Assembly (NCBI GenBank): GCA_018417955.1
Contig: JACTVC010000020.1
Location: 434,001 to 498,000 of the forward strand
Reading direction: 5' to 3'
From: Laccaria trichodermophora
Taxonomy: Eukaryota > Basidiomycota > Agaricomycetes > Agaricales > Hydnangiaceae
DNA length: 64,000 bases
Both the position numbers and the translations under genes were made by a program. This document shows positions 43,913 through 55,053 of this stretch, piece by piece. The notes beneath the pieces were generated by a model. The model was not told where the DNA came from. It saw only the letters and a program-made list of their open reading frames with translations, and searched no databases. How positions within the stretch are numbered: position 1 is the stretch's first letter; each line of letters opens with the position of its first letter.

Positions 43913-45477
43913 TCATTTGGGATTTACAGGAATGGCCAACTGGGGACAGACCTCTGTGACGTTCTGCCTCATTTGAGGGTCCAACACCTCGAGGTCTGGT
44001 TGTTCGAAACTGACATCCTTTAGACACGGAAAGAGGGCCAAGAAGGGTGGAACTGCATTCAGAACCTCTCTGTCAGCGTGGAAGCTCACTCGGTCGGTTG
44101 TATACACGCTGAGCTTGGTGACACAGCGAAGCGCAGATACGCAAGGTTGAGTGGTCCCAGTAGTAGACGGCGACACATGTTCCAGCATCCATTGTGCCAC
44201 CTCGAATTCAGGCGCGATTCTCAAACCCAGGTGAATGTTATCAGCTGTCATGTTGTTATTGGCAAGAGCCAAGAGCGCTTCATTGACTTCGTATTCTGTA
44301 TCAAGGAGTATAAGGCGGAAATCAGATACGACGGTCACTGATGACAGGTGTTGGAATCGGGGAAATGGTGCTTCGGCATTCAAGAGCCAGGAAATGAACA
44401 AGGGCTGTGCTGCGAGTTTGGTTAACTGAGGGAGGAGCGTCTGCAGAGAACATCGAGGATAGGAGAAGGGTGTCGGTGTGTATATGGCTGTCCAATGGAG
44501 GTATCGGATGGAGGAGTGGCGCGAAAGGAAGAGTATCTGGACCGTGAAGTCGACTGGCACCCAATATTTCACGTCCTCGTGGGAGGTCAGTTCGAATTCA
44601 TAGAGGGACGGTAAGGTGGTAGACGATAGGATATCTTTCCAGATCGTTACATCCTCCCTGCCACTAGATTTAAATGAAAGAGTGGTGATAGACGCGGTGT
44701 TGGCTTGAAAAATAGACTGGATCCAGGGAATGAATCGACGTTGAAGGATTACCTGTGAATGGATACGAAATTCGCTGAGTTTCTGGCGACCTTCCGCGGT
44801 ATGACTTATTGAACTGGATTGAGCAGGTGGGCCAGGGCCCTAGCTTTGGGAAATGCCAGAAAGCACTCCTGAACCTCGCCATTGATGTTGGGAAGGGTTC
44901 AAAGTGCTGGTAACCGACTTTTGAACAACTGGTGCGGTCCAGCGGGTGGTGGTTTGGAGCGAAGCCGGAAGAGGATCATCTCCGTGTAGTTGTAATGTTG
45001 TACAACCTTTCTCTAGAACGGTGTTCAAAAGACACAAAAGCATCTCTGTGCTTCGTTCCTGCTTGAGTTGTACAGGAAAAGGGAAGATAGCCAAAGTTCA
45101 TATAATCCAAAGTGGAGATTGAATACTGTGACTCGGGGCAAATGGGCCACAAAACGGGTCATGGCTAGAATGTTGGAATCATGATGGGGGCCTTCAAAAG
45201 TTGGTTGGGGGCAAAAGACGATGCTGTCAACATCTTGTATGAAAAGTGCGGTGGCGAGCGCACGAAGCACATGCTTCGAACAGTTGAGAAGAGATCTCTT
45301 TCCGGTATTAAAATTATCGATGCCATGGCGCTCGAAGAGGATGGGGAGGGCACGATAATGGAGGTCTGTGCACGTCAGACCGAGGTGAAAAACTGACTCG
45401 TCGTCCAAAGTGTCAACGATCTTGTAAAGCAGTTCATTTGGGATTCCGCATAGCCCAGGGGGGGTTGAAGCTTTCAT
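43913..45477 (-). pseudogene. Broken F-box-like paralogue B
   Basis: Same architecture as paralogues A and C, and aligns along its whole length. The first ~147 codons (45477 to about 45040) are intact, then a deletion of about 10 bases relative to A (after GCACAGAGATG) shifts the frame to an early stop at 45025. A second shift from an extra A in CCCAAAGCTAGG near 44840 brings a TAG. From about 44690 the original frame resumes and runs to 43913, ending LAIPVNPK where A and C have LERLSLN/LERLAVN, so a few residues are lost at the end as well. The remaining blocks still match A closely, so inactivation is recent. Confidence 0.88.
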
Positions 45478-45932
45478 TACTAGTATACAGTCGAAGTCGT
45501 AGGAGTGTTTTCTTCTTCAGAGGCGGCAGGGTATCGTTGGGTATTGTTTAGCGATGAATATGGGAGACTACCGTGCTGCAGCCTCATGGAGCGCTACTGC
45601 TTAACCCACGACATGCAGTGAGTCTTTCCTGAGGGCCTGCCAGTGAGCGCGTGGTAGCGCAGGGGTATGATCGGGGTCAATAACTCGATCCACGCTGTTG
45701 ATCCTTTCGAGATCATGGGTGTCCCGAAATGTATGGGCCTCTGTCTTCACAATGATGTCGAGATTGAACAGGTCAATATTCAAAGATGAATCCTTTCCAC
45801 GGAACGGAGCTCATTCGACTCAGTCCATCACCTCAGTGACTTGGAAAACATACCCTCACATCCACACACCAATGAAATCGTCATCATACCAAAAAGGCTT
45901 CACCTCAGCAGGTCTCTTGCCATCCTTGCGCT
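45478..45932. other. Intergenic with duplicated F-box promoter
   Basis: 45478-45720 repeats the upstream region of paralogue A (41300-41540). Near 45800-45930 is the 3' flank of paralogue C. No gene. Confidence 0.6.
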
Positions 45933-47441
45933 TCATTTGGAGTTTACAGCAAGCCTCTCCAACTGGGGACAGACCTCTGTGACGTTCTGCCTCATTTGAG
46001 GGTCCAACGCATCAAGGTCTGGCTGTTCGAAACTGACATCCTCCAGACACGGAAACAAGGCCAAGAAGGGTGGAACTGCATTCAGCACCTCTCTATCGGC
46101 GTGGAAGCTCACGCGGTCGGTTGTATACACGCTGAGTCTAGTGACGCAGCGAAGTGCGGATACGCTGGATTGAGTGGTCCCCGTAGACTGCGACACGTGT
46201 CGCAACATCCATTGTGCCACTGCGAATTCGGGGGCGAATCTCAAACCTAGGTGAATGTGATCAGCTGTCATGTTGTTATTGGCAAGGACCAAGAGCGCTT
46301 CGTCGACGACATCGTATTTCGTATCAGGAAGTGTAGGGCGGAAATCAGATATGACTGTCACTGATGACAGATGTTGGAGTCGGGGAAATGGTGCTTCGGC
46401 ATTCAGGAGCCAGGAAATGAACAAGGGCTGTGCTTCGAGATTAATCAACTGAGGGAGAAGCGTCTGCAAAGAATGTTGAGGATAGGAGAAGGGTGTCGGT
46501 GTGTATATGGCTCTGAGATGGAGGTATTTGATTGAGGAGTGGCGCGAAAGGAAGAGTGTCAGGACCGTGAAGTCCACTGGCAACCAATAATCCACATCGT
46601 CGTGGCAAGTCAGCTCAAACTCGTAGAGGGATGATAAGGCGGTTGACGAAAGAATATCATCCCAGAATATGGCACGCTGCGTGCGATTGGCTTTCAATGA
46701 AAGAACAGTGATAGTCGTCGCGTGAGCTTGGAGTGTAGATTGGGTCCAGAGAAAGAATGGGCGTTGCAGGAGCACTTGTGAGTGGATACGAAATTCGCTT
46801 AATTTCTGGCGATCTTCCGCTGTATGGCTTGCCAAGTCGGGTTGAACGCCTGAGCGCCTAAAAACGCAGGGCGCCCGCGAAGATTCAATCCATTGGCGAT
46901 TACCTGGCGAGATCCATCCGCAGGGAAAATCTGGAAGAGAATCATTGGCACTGTGCATCCGGAATGTCGTGCAACCCTTCCCCAGAATGCCGTTCAAAAA
47001 AGCCGAGAGGTTCTTGATCCACGTCCGCGCGTCGCGGCCATATGGGCACAGAAAAACGGCAACGAACCACTTTTCGAATCCTGCAAAATAGAAATCGACT
47101 TGGGGAAAACGGGTCGCAAGATGTGTCATGGCCAGAATGTAGGAATATTCGTCTTCACTTATCATATCAGGCCAAAGGAAAATCTCATCGACATCCGGTA
47201 CGAAAAGTGAGGTGCTGAGTGCCCGAAGTACATGCCTTGAACCCGTGTCATACAGAGATGTTCGTCCTGTATTAAAGTCCTTAGTGCCATTCCGTTCGAA
47301 TACAATGGGAAGGGCACGATAGTGAAGGCCTGTGCATGTCAGACTGAGTTGGTAAGCTGACTCGTCGCCCAGAGCATCAACGATTTGGAAAATTAGCTCG
47401 TCTGGGATATTGCAAAGTCCAGGTGGGCTGCAGGTCTTCAT
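45933..47441 (-). CDS. F-box-like paralogue C, 502 aa
   Basis: Single intact exon. F-box-like N-terminus GLCNIPDELIFQIVDALGDESAYQLSLTCTGLHYRALPIVFER, then the same Leu-rich blocks as A and B (RIHSQVLLQRPFFLW, FELTCHDDVDYWLPVDF, LFLSRHSSIKYLHL, WLLNAEAPFPRLQHL, LFPCLEDVSFEQPDLD). The middle (about residues 175-215) differs most from A. The C-terminal half is closer to B than to A, which suggests that B and C split later than A or have exchanged sequence. Likely an SCF substrate adaptor; target unknown. Confidence 0.88.
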   Translation of the reverse strand: MKTCSPPGLCNIPDELIFQIVDALGDESAYQLSLTCTGLHYRALPIVFERNGTKDFNTGRTSLYDTGSRHVLRALSTSLFVPDVDEIFLWPDMISEDEYSYILAMTHLATRFPQVDFYFAGFEKWFVAVFLCPYGRDARTWIKNLSAFLNGILGKGCTTFRMHSANDSLPDFPCGWISPGNRQWIESSRAPCVFRRSGVQPDLASHTAEDRQKLSEFRIHSQVLLQRPFFLWTQSTLQAHATTITVLSLKANRTQRAIFWDDILSSTALSSLYEFELTCHDDVDYWLPVDFTVLTLFLSRHSSIKYLHLRAIYTPTPFSYPQHSLQTLLPQLINLEAQPLFISWLLNAEAPFPRLQHLSSVTVISDFRPTLPDTKYDVVDEALLVLANNNMTADHIHLGLRFAPEFAVAQWMLRHVSQSTGTTQSSVSALRCVTRLSVYTTDRVSFHADREVLNAVPPFLALFPCLEDVSFEQPDLDALDPQMRQNVTEVCPQLERLAVNSK

Positions 47442-48236
47442 TGTTGCTGAGTCGATTCAAGGTTTCGTTTTGGTTTCGTTTAGGGTTATACTTACCTACC
47501 GACGTGACGACATCTCCCTTGGTTGGACTAATAGTAACGCCAGCATCCCGCACAATGCCCAAGACAATGCCACCCGCTACGCCAGCCAAATATCAGGCTA
47601 CTGTTGCGCTTGGAAACCGCCGTCGGGTTCCAGTTGTCGATTTCAGAGTTTGTACACTCTCCATTTTTGCTCCCCGTCACTTACGTAGTAGTACGAACCA
47701 TTTCGCCGCAGCGTGCGAGGCAGGATGTATCGCATTGACAAGGTTTATTAGTTTTGGTGATATTCGTATTATGAGGGCTAGCACCAACACAAAGAGAAAG
47801 ACTATCATGAATCACGAAAGTAGTCCCTTTGGCATCTTCCTTCCTCTCTGGCAGGTTCCACAAGCTTCCAAGGGCAAAAACGATGTTATCATTTCTGCTG
47901 TACATATTACAATAACTACTAGATAACCAGCCAGCAGCGAGTTGAGTCGCCATTCTAGCGCGATATATGGAGTGTGTAGTAAAACGAATGCGTGCGTGAG
48001 GTAGAGGGGCGTGAAAGATGATGTTGATGACAAGGTATACGTTATACAGAAGAATGATACATTCGATTTTTCTCTCTGCGAGTTGAAGTGCAGATTTTGG
48101 CTGGTGGTGTGCCCTTTCGTAATTAGTGATACAACGAATTCAAGAACGTCAGATGAGAGAGCCTGGACGAAAACAATGGAGGGTAATAGGTAGTGAGTGA
48201 GAGAGAGAGAGGAAGAGGTGGTGGTGGATCGGATGA
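47442..48236. other. Intergenic, no supported gene
   Basis: About 800 bases. A minus-strand stretch near 47750-47830 (VFLFVLVLALIIRISPKLINLV) looks like a membrane span followed by a GTAAGT donor, but I could not find an in-phase second exon, so I do not call a gene. Confidence 0.35.
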
Positions 48237-49732
48237 TCAGATGATGTCCCAAAGTTCTTCCAATGCGCAGCAAAACTAGAAAGATGTAAGGGACAATAAG
48301 GGGTAGTCGAGCATAAGAAAACGCACCTTGCCACACGCAACGCTAGCACTAAGCGGGTACTCGCTAATGCCGATCTTCTCATCAACATACGCGTCCGCAA
48401 AGTCGTCTTTACCGCGGGCCATCGCACCGACAAACACGGCGATGTTGTGCGTCGTTGGGAGGGTTGGGAGGTATTTTGAGAGACGTTGTGTTGGGGCGTC
48501 ACCTGAGAGGGCTGTGGGCGGTGTTTTAATTAAAGGTAATGGAACGGGGGAGGGGGGGAAGAACGTACTGATCTTGATGGTATTGGGTGGGAGGTGGTCA
48601 GATATTGGGTTCTGGAGCGGCGAAAAAGGATCTCAGCGGTTGCGAAAGGGATGATTGAGTGAGAGACGTACTTTGATGACTTTGAGGAGTTTTTCTGGGC
48701 CGTTCACGCCTCGGATAGATAATTTGTGTAAGAGTTGCACTGGACGTATGTGAGTTGGAGGGGCAAAGAGTTAGTTACTTTTGACAACGCACCCATCAAC
48801 CCACTAAACCGCTTGAACGTCCGTGGAATCCGGACGTGGGGGTTCACCTCGATGAGGACACCTCGCGCAGTGTGTATGTACACTTGCAGCAACCCCGCTT
48901 TATTCAACGGAGAATCCAACAGCGTCAATAGGCACTACAACTCAAGTCAACTACAAATCATAATGGATTGAAAAAAACATACCTGATGAGTGATATCCGG
49001 CCTCGCATCCGCGATATCCCTTCCAGTCTTCGCCAATATCCCCTGGTGGTCATCACAATTCAAAAGCGTATACTTCGCCTCCCCATCCCCCTTCCCATTC
49101 CTACCCTTGCCCGTCCCACCTGAGATCTTGTAGGCCTCCAAACACGCCTGCTCCAAGATGACATACAATCTGCGCTGGGGCGACGCGACGCCTCCGCGGG
49201 GGACGTGCGCCTGCACAGGCAGCATGGACGGGTTGGCGACGGGCTGAAGTGGGGTGTACGGGTTAGGTGTTGAACCTGTCATTTTACGGGCTTTTGACGC
49301 GGGTAAGGGGCGTGTGGGGCGGTCGCCTGGTGGTGGTGCGGGATGAGGAGGATGGTTGTTACTTGCATTTTTTAGGATCGTGATAGGTTTATTATCTTGA
49401 TTTGGCGCGGGGGCGTGATCATCGATTAAAATCTCGGTGCTTCGGGTACCGGCTATGCCACTGTGATCGCCAACTGCATCTTCGTCGTCTATCTGCATGA
49501 TTGGGGCATCCCCCTGCTCGCCCTCAGAATCAGAGCTGTGCGTAGGGCTTTTTTGGCGCCGGCGCTGGGCAGGTCGTTCGCCTGGTGTAGACTTGGGTCG
49601 GGGTGGGGGTTCAATGCCGTCTACTGATAAAAAGTGTTTTGGGCTCAGAGTCTTGAGCAGGGAGTGCGAGTCGCTGTTGTCCATTGACCCAGAATGGCGG
49701 CGACGGCGAGCTGGGACGGTCGTTCCCTCCAT
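48237..49732 (-). CDS. EMG1: 18S rRNA pseudouridine N1-methyltransferase Emg1/Nep1
   Basis: SPOUT-class methyltransferase that modifies the hypermodified pseudouridine of 18S rRNA and is needed for 40S assembly in the nucleolus. Six exons: 49732-48983, 48934-48793, 48739-48672, 48611-48569, 48511-48327, 48275-48237; phases agree; 408 residues. The conserved domain begins near residue 185: [101 protein letters not shown] and the end [24 protein letters not shown]. Yeast Nep1 has about 252 residues, so the first ~180, Pro/Ser/Asp-rich and disordered, are an N-terminal extension. Confidence 0.96.
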
Positions 49733-50765
49733 TTTTTTTATTGACGTGGTTGGGTTGAAGGTGGGGGCTGAGGGGCGTCGTGAGCGGCAAAAGTCGAGAT
49801 GGTAGTGGCTCTAATGGACGTATGACTTTTTTATGTCCTCTTGAAAAATTTGTGATGGGGGATGGAACACGTGCATACCTTATTTTCAACCCCTGTCCAT
49901 GCTTTGCCATTATCTTCTTACATACGAAGCACCACGAAGCTTGCAGGGAAGATTTCTTATCTACCACGAAATTGGACAATGCCCGTCAACCGATTCGGTA
50001 AATCTCGACTTGAAAGCTGGGAACACCCTGAAGCTACTTCAACGCCGTTACGCAGGGACAGTTCTGGGGCTCGAATTTCTGCTGGGCTACGGAGAAGCGC
50101 GGTCGGAGTGACATTGCTATGGAAATATCGATATCAAAGATGGTACTTGGACAGGCGAACATGGATTTGGACGTCGTATGACCTCGCGTCTGGACTTTCA
50201 GATGTGGACTATCAGACAAATCTAAGTTATCCTTTGGCCCACGTTTACTGTTCAAGCCTGCTGACTTTCATGATGGATAATGGACCGTCGTTAAAGTGGA
50301 CACGACGATGCGCAAATGTCCAACACTAGTTTTCGGATGCCACCTTGGTTATCATTGCATCTTGGTGTGCTACTTACTACTATCTGGATAAGGGACCTTG
50401 AAAATCGCCAACATCTCGAAACTGTCTCAATGTGCATGAAATTCCAGTCGACTACTCATCTGGGTAAGTTACGCCCAGCACAGGAAACGGCTTTGTGCCC
50501 GAAATGATTCGGATATGAGCTCCGGGACGATGCTAATAGTTCCAACACTGCAGAATTCCAGAGACCTTCTATGACAGATTTACGCAATGTCATTGTTCTA
50601 CTTGAACAAATGTGATTGATCAAATGTTGCGACTCGTATACAAGTTGTCTCGATTTTAGACGGTTGATCATAAAGGTAATGCCTTGAGATACTTGTCCCC
50701 TTGTTCTTGAGCCCTCTCTGTGTTATCACCTCTTACATATATGTATCAACTGACACCGAGAATGT
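49733..50765. other. Intergenic, no supported gene
   Basis: About 1 kb upstream of Emg1. The plus-strand frame 49862-50329 has no motif and no splice partner. Confidence 0.4.
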
Positions 50766-50845
50766 GGCAATATGGCCGAGCGGTCTAAGGCGCCAGAATC
50801 AGGATCTGGTCCGAAAGGGCGAGGGTTCGAATCCCTCTGTTGTCA
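50766..50845 (+). tRNA. tRNA-Leu(CAG), intronless
   Basis: Acceptor GGCAATA pairs with TGTTGTC (two G-U), discriminator A. D-arm/A-box TGGCCGAGCGG, anticodon stem CCAGA-loop-TCTGG with anticodon CAG in loop ATCAGGA, Leu variable arm and B-box GGTTCGAATCC all present. Unlike the same isoacceptor at 15134-15228 it has no intron. It is the first member of a tandem array. Confidence 0.94.
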
Positions 50846-51006
50846 TATTAGTTTGTCGGTATATTTTGTCTCGTATTCTGGTAGTCTCCAGTGTATCTCG
50901 ATTAGTTTATAAAATGTTCTCTTGGATTTACCGACAAGACTGCTACCGTTATCGCTGCTTCTTGAGCTGCCCTCTCCAGGTCCAGGTTATTTATTTCCTA
51001 TGCATA

Positions 51007-51069
51007 GGCAATATGGCCCAGCTGTCCAAGGCCCTAGATTGGGTGATGGTTCGATTCCGTCAGTTGTCA
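51007..51069 (+). pseudogene. Decayed tRNA-Leu-like copy 2
   Basis: Begins GGCAATATGGCCCAGCTG and ends GGTTCGATTCCGTCAGTTGTCA, so the 5' end, A-box-like element, B-box and 3' acceptor strand survive, but the anticodon arm and variable arm are lost or scrambled (63 bases against 80). Confidence 0.82.
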
Positions 51070-51261
51070 TCCATTTAACTTGATTTCGTTTTTGTCTCGT
51101 CGTCTGTCATTCGCCTGTGTAGATTTATCTATAGACGTCACCTATCGCTGTCTATCCCGATTATTTTTTCAAATGTTCTCTTGGATTTGAAGCTATGATC
51201 AAGACTGCTACCGTTTTTGCTGCTTCTTGAGCTGCCCTCGTTCTTTGTTTGCATAGACATT

Positions 51262-51337
51262 GACAACGTGGCCCTGCTGTCCAAGGCGCATGAATGCCAT
51301 GGGTGAAAGGATGATGGTTTGAATCCGTCAGTTGTCA
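51262..51337 (+). pseudogene. Decayed tRNA-Leu-like copy 3
   Basis: GACAACGTGGCCCTGCTGTC at the 5' end and GGTTTGAATCCGTCAGTTGTCA at the 3' end. The acceptor arm can pair (GACAAC/GTTGTC), but no CAG anticodon arm is recognisable. Confidence 0.8.
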
Positions 51338-51549
51338 TTCCGCCCTTATGTCGTTTCGTTTTTGTCTCGTCCTGTGTAGCTTTATCTACAGACGTAACCT
51401 ATCGCCGTGTATCCCGAAATGTTCTCTTGGATTTGAAGCTATGATCGTGGATGTGGCAAGGTACCGATAAGACTGTTACCGTTTTCGCTGCTTCTTGAGC
51501 TGCCCTATGTCCAAGTTATTCCCCCTTGTATGCATTTGTACGCATAGTA

Positions 51550-51619
51550 GACAACATGGCCCAGGCGTCCAAGGCGCTAGGTGGAAGGCAGGGCAATGGT
51601 TCGAATCCCTCTGTTGTCA
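51550..51619 (+). pseudogene. Decayed tRNA-Leu-like copy 4
   Basis: GACAACATGGCCCAGGCGTC at the 5' end and a perfect GGTTCGAATCCCTCTGTTGTCA at the 3' end. The acceptor stem is fully paired and the B-box matches the intact gene, yet the anticodon arm is gone. Confidence 0.82.
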
Positions 51620-51760
51620 TATGAATTGTTCCAGTGAATTGCATTGTTTTTCAACTTTTTGTCTCGTCGTCTGCCAGTTCTCCTGTGTAGTTTAATCTAC
51701 AGAAGTTAACCTATCGCCGTGGCCCGTACATATATTTGAAAAGATATTTACCGACTGGCA

Positions 51761-52068
51761 AGACCCAAACTCACACGATGCTGTACCAAAAATGAATTAC
51801 AGGCGTGTGCTGATCTTTTGCGTGTTACCACCACCATCTTACGCAGCACACAAACCCCACCGATCGCGCGCGCATCCCAATTATATTGCAACTCAATATC
51901 AATTTTTTCAATCTCCTACTTACACTCAACACTCCACTCCACACTCCACAACCCAATTAAAGTGAGTCCAATCCATTTCTGTAGAGCACACGCATGTTCC
52001 TAATCAAGCGGAAAAAAAACGCAGTCACCTCCTCACGAAGAACAAGTGCTGATCTTAATCTATCCAGG
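51761..52068. other. Promoter and 5' UTR region of Sec14
   Basis: About 300 bases. A GTGAGT near 51961 and a CTATCCAG ending just before the Sec14 ATG could bound a 5' UTR intron. CACTC/CCACAC-rich sequence near 51915-51950. Confidence 0.4.
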
Positions 52069-53143
52069 ATGGCATCTACACCCCAAGCCGCCAGCGCCAG
52101 CCCGATGCCGGAGGGCGTGACGGACCCGAATTATCAGCCTCTCCCTGGAAGGTTGGGGAATTTGACGGTCATCCAGCTTCATGGGCTTGAGAAGTTGAAG
52201 AAGGAGTTGAAGGAGGAGGGGGCGTTCGTTGAGGAACGGATGGATGATGCGATGTTGTTGAGGTAAGTGGTTCGATTTGTGTGTGAGGGGATGATGATTG
52301 ATGATGATGATGGATGGATTTGTTAGGTTCTTGAGAGCGCGCAAGTTTGATCATAACAAGACCAAGGAAATGCTTTTGGATGCGGAGAAGTGGAGGAAGG
52401 AGTTTGGTGTTGATGATATCGTAAAGTGCGTTTTGTCCCCCCCCCCTTTTTTTTAGGAGTCACTTATTGACGGGTTCACAGGAACTTTGATTTCAAGGAG
52501 AAAGAAGAAGTGGACAAGTATTATCCGCAATATTACCACAAAAACGACAAGGTTCTTCTTCCCCCCTCCCCTTCTCCTATTGGGTTACTCACTAAAACAA
52601 ACGAATGACACGTAGGACGGCCGCCCAGTCTACATCGAGCGCCTCGGCCAACTCGACATCAAAGCCCTCTACCTCGCCACAACACCCGAACGCCAACTCC
52701 AACGCCTCGTCTTCGAATACGAGAAATTCTTAACAGAGCGCATCCCAGCATGCGCCAAAGCCGCAGGCCACCCCGTCGAAACGTCCTGCACGATCCTAGA
52801 CCTCAACGGCGTCTCCCTCTCCAATTTCTACCGCGTCAAAGACTACGTCAACAAAGCTTCGGCCATCGGACAAAATCGGTACCCGGAGACGATGGGCAAG
52901 TTTTATATTATCAATGCCCCTTACCTTTTTTCGGCCGTGTGGGCGATTATTAAACCGTGGCTTGATGAAGTGACCGTGTCGAAGATTGAGATTTTGGGAG
53001 GGGGGTATAAGGAGGCGTTGTTGAAGCAGATCCCAAAGGAGAATTTGCCCGTGGAGTTTGGGGGGACGTGTGTTTGTGAGGGACGGTGCTCGATGGCGGA
53101 TGCGGGGCCTTGGAACCCTAAGCCCCAGGTGCAGCAGACGTAG
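52069..53143 (+). CDS. SEC14: Sec14-type phosphatidylinositol/phosphatidylcholine transfer protein
   Basis: Cytosolic lipid-transfer protein that couples PI and PC handling to Golgi secretion; 296 residues, near the yeast length of 304. Exons 52069-52262, 52327-52425, 52482-52551 and 52616-53143; phases agree. CRAL-TRIO N-terminal helix bundle at about residues 35-90 (DDAMLLRFLRARKFD, AEKWRKEFG), then the lipid-binding lobe ([78 protein letters not shown]). The start at 52069 begins MASTPQAASASP; an in-frame ATG at 51994 would add 25 residues but lies in a likely UTR. Confidence 0.95.
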
Positions 53144-53236
53144 AATGGCAGTTTGTTTTTGGGATCACTCTTTTCGATGACGATAAATAGTAGGCGTGTA
53201 TATATATAAAAGAGTGATGATACCCTCCTCCCGTTT

Positions 53237-54526
53237 CTAATCCATATCGAACAATTCTGCTTTCTGCCTCCCCTCTTCAAACGTTTGTTCCAACAACGTA
53301 TTGAACTCTTTTACCCGCTGCGAATTGATCGCGTGCCCCGTTCCTTGCCACTGTATCAGCTCTGCCTCTGGCATGCTCGCTTTCAACTCTAATGAATGTG
53401 ACGGGAGCACAAGGTTGTCCTCGTCCCCCGTTATGATCAGCACCTTTGGAATGGACTTTGATATGGCTGCCAGTCGCGCGGGTGAGACGTGGTGCGTTAG
53501 GGCTGCGGCCATTTGGGAGATGTGGCCCATTAGTTCTTGGGGTTTGGTGATTAGGACACGACGGAGGAATGACTATATGCGTGCGGGTTAGTTGTCAAAG
53601 GCTTAGATAGGTGGGAAAAGACGAACCTCGGATTGAACCTCCCTATTCGTTCGTCCTTGAGGGTCGTCCTCGTCGTGCTCTGCGAGCCATTTCGAGGGGT
53701 ATAGCATGTCCATTACCAAGGGCACTTTCTTGGCTGGGTCAGCTATGAATACGAGACGGGTGAGGGTTTTTAGGCCGACCCACTGCCCGTTCTGTCAGTA
53801 CATGTGCCAGGAAGGGAGAGAACAGCAACGTACAGGGGGAAAGTTGTTCCACGGTCGACCACCGGGTGTCGTCACAGCCAAAGTGAGTGAGGCAATACGC
53901 TGTGGTATGCGGGAGGCCAGCTCTGTCCGGGTATTAATTAGACTGACGAACACAAAAGAACTACGAAGTACTACCCACCCTGCGCAATCATCCCACCCAA
54001 ACTAATCCCAACGACATGCAACTCCCTCGTTCCCGTCCATCCAAGCGTGTCAAGTAGGCAGATAACGTCTTCTGCCATAGCCGACGTCCTACATTCCACA
54101 ACTCACATCAGCCACACCCACACACGCCCGCACATAAGAAAACCACGGAAAAAAAACGCACGTATATGGTCCTCTGGGATACCCCGAATGCCCCACTCCC
54201 CGATTATCAAATACCAAACTCTTATACCCCTCCTTTTTACCGAAATGTCTGATCTGAGGACCCCATGCGAATGAGCTGGAGTTGAGCCCCATTATAAAGA
54301 CTACTTTTCGTGCATTTTCAGAGGCGGGGGTGGTGCCGTGGATTTCGTAATAGAGTGAATGGCTCTCGAGGAGCTCTGAGCCTTGTGGGCGGAGTTTGGT
54401 TACGGGGCAGAGGCCGCGTTTGAGGCATGTTGAGAGGTCGAAGATTGTTTGCAGGTGGGATAGGGAGGAGGAGGAGGAGGAGGGGAGACTGGTTGATGAG
54501 GATGAGGGGGAGGGGGATGAGGACAT
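53237..54526 (-). CDS. Alpha/beta hydrolase, 354 aa
   Basis: Alpha/beta-hydrolase fold protein with exons 54526-54162, 54088-53979, 53922-53834, 53791-53627 and 53572-53237, all in phase. Visible parts: Ser-rich start, VFIMGLNSSSFAWGPQIRHF (oxyanion loop area), YKSLVFDNRGVGHS, nucleophile elbow HVVGISLGGMIAQELA (G-x-S-x-G), then acid loop ITGDEDNLVLP and catalytic His in GTGHAINSQR near the end. The triad Ser-Asp-His is thus complete. It resembles fungal esterase/epoxide-hydrolase-like members, but the substrate cannot be told. Its stop is only 93 bases from that of Sec14 (convergent). Confidence 0.9.
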
Positions 54527-55053
54527 GGTGGTTTTGGCGGAAGAACGGTTATGGTCGGTGTCGCGTGATATTCACAGACGACTACCAACGTGAAAGCGAC
54601 GAACACAAGGCAACTCAATGATATTCCAATACTCGATTTATCTAGATATTACTGTACAATGTTTGTCCTCTTCAAAGTATCAACTCCGTGGAATAAGAAG
54701 GTAGATATTCTGCAAGAAGACAAAAAGTCGTTGTTGCCGCGTAGTTTAACGTCGGTTGCATGTAGGATTGGGTATGCAAAACGTAGATATTGTCACGGCG
54801 AAATAGAAGATTGAAACGAAAGTCGAGCTTGATTGTTACAAAAGGATATGATTGTCGGACGAACGCAGAAAGTCAAATTGGCGTGCCGCCAGATTTTATA
54901 CTTCACTCTATTGACATTTGTTATTTTCTGAGCTTCTTCGCTGAGGGCACGATATGACGTCAAAATGCTCATCATGACGTGATCCCTTCGTTCCAAGCAA
55001 GGCGCAATGATGATCACGAGCGGTTCTCATCTACGCTTCAGCTTCAACGTCCA
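54527..55053. other. Divergent promoter region
   Basis: About 530 bases between the hydrolase start and the NmrA-like gene start; no gene seen. Confidence 0.4.

Larger units (their letters stand above)
50766..51760 (+). repeat. Tandem array of four tRNA-Leu units
   Basis: The units start at 50766, 51007, 51262 and 51550 (spacing 241, 255, 288). Each tRNA or remnant is followed by the same flank: TTTTTGTCTCGTC, a CTGTGTAG-TTATCTACAGACGT element, CCTATCGCCGTG, then ATGTTCTCTTGGATTTGAAG and GCTGCTTCTTGAGCTGCCCT. Spacer similarity shows duplication of whole units, not separate tRNA insertions. Confidence 0.85.

Noticed and set aside
47377..47589. Minus-strand frame LAGVAGGIVLGIVRDAG near the F-box paralogue C start
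   Set aside because: Looks membrane-like but is preceded by a stop, lacks an in-phase upstream exon and overlaps the F-box gene.
49862..50329. Plus-strand 155-codon frame upstream of the tRNA array
   Set aside because: No motif, no splice partners and no family resemblance.
50766..51760. The repeated tRNA array as a CRISPR-like or satellite array
   Set aside because: Units are 240-290 bp with homologous spacers and tRNA remnants; no short identical repeats with unique spacers.
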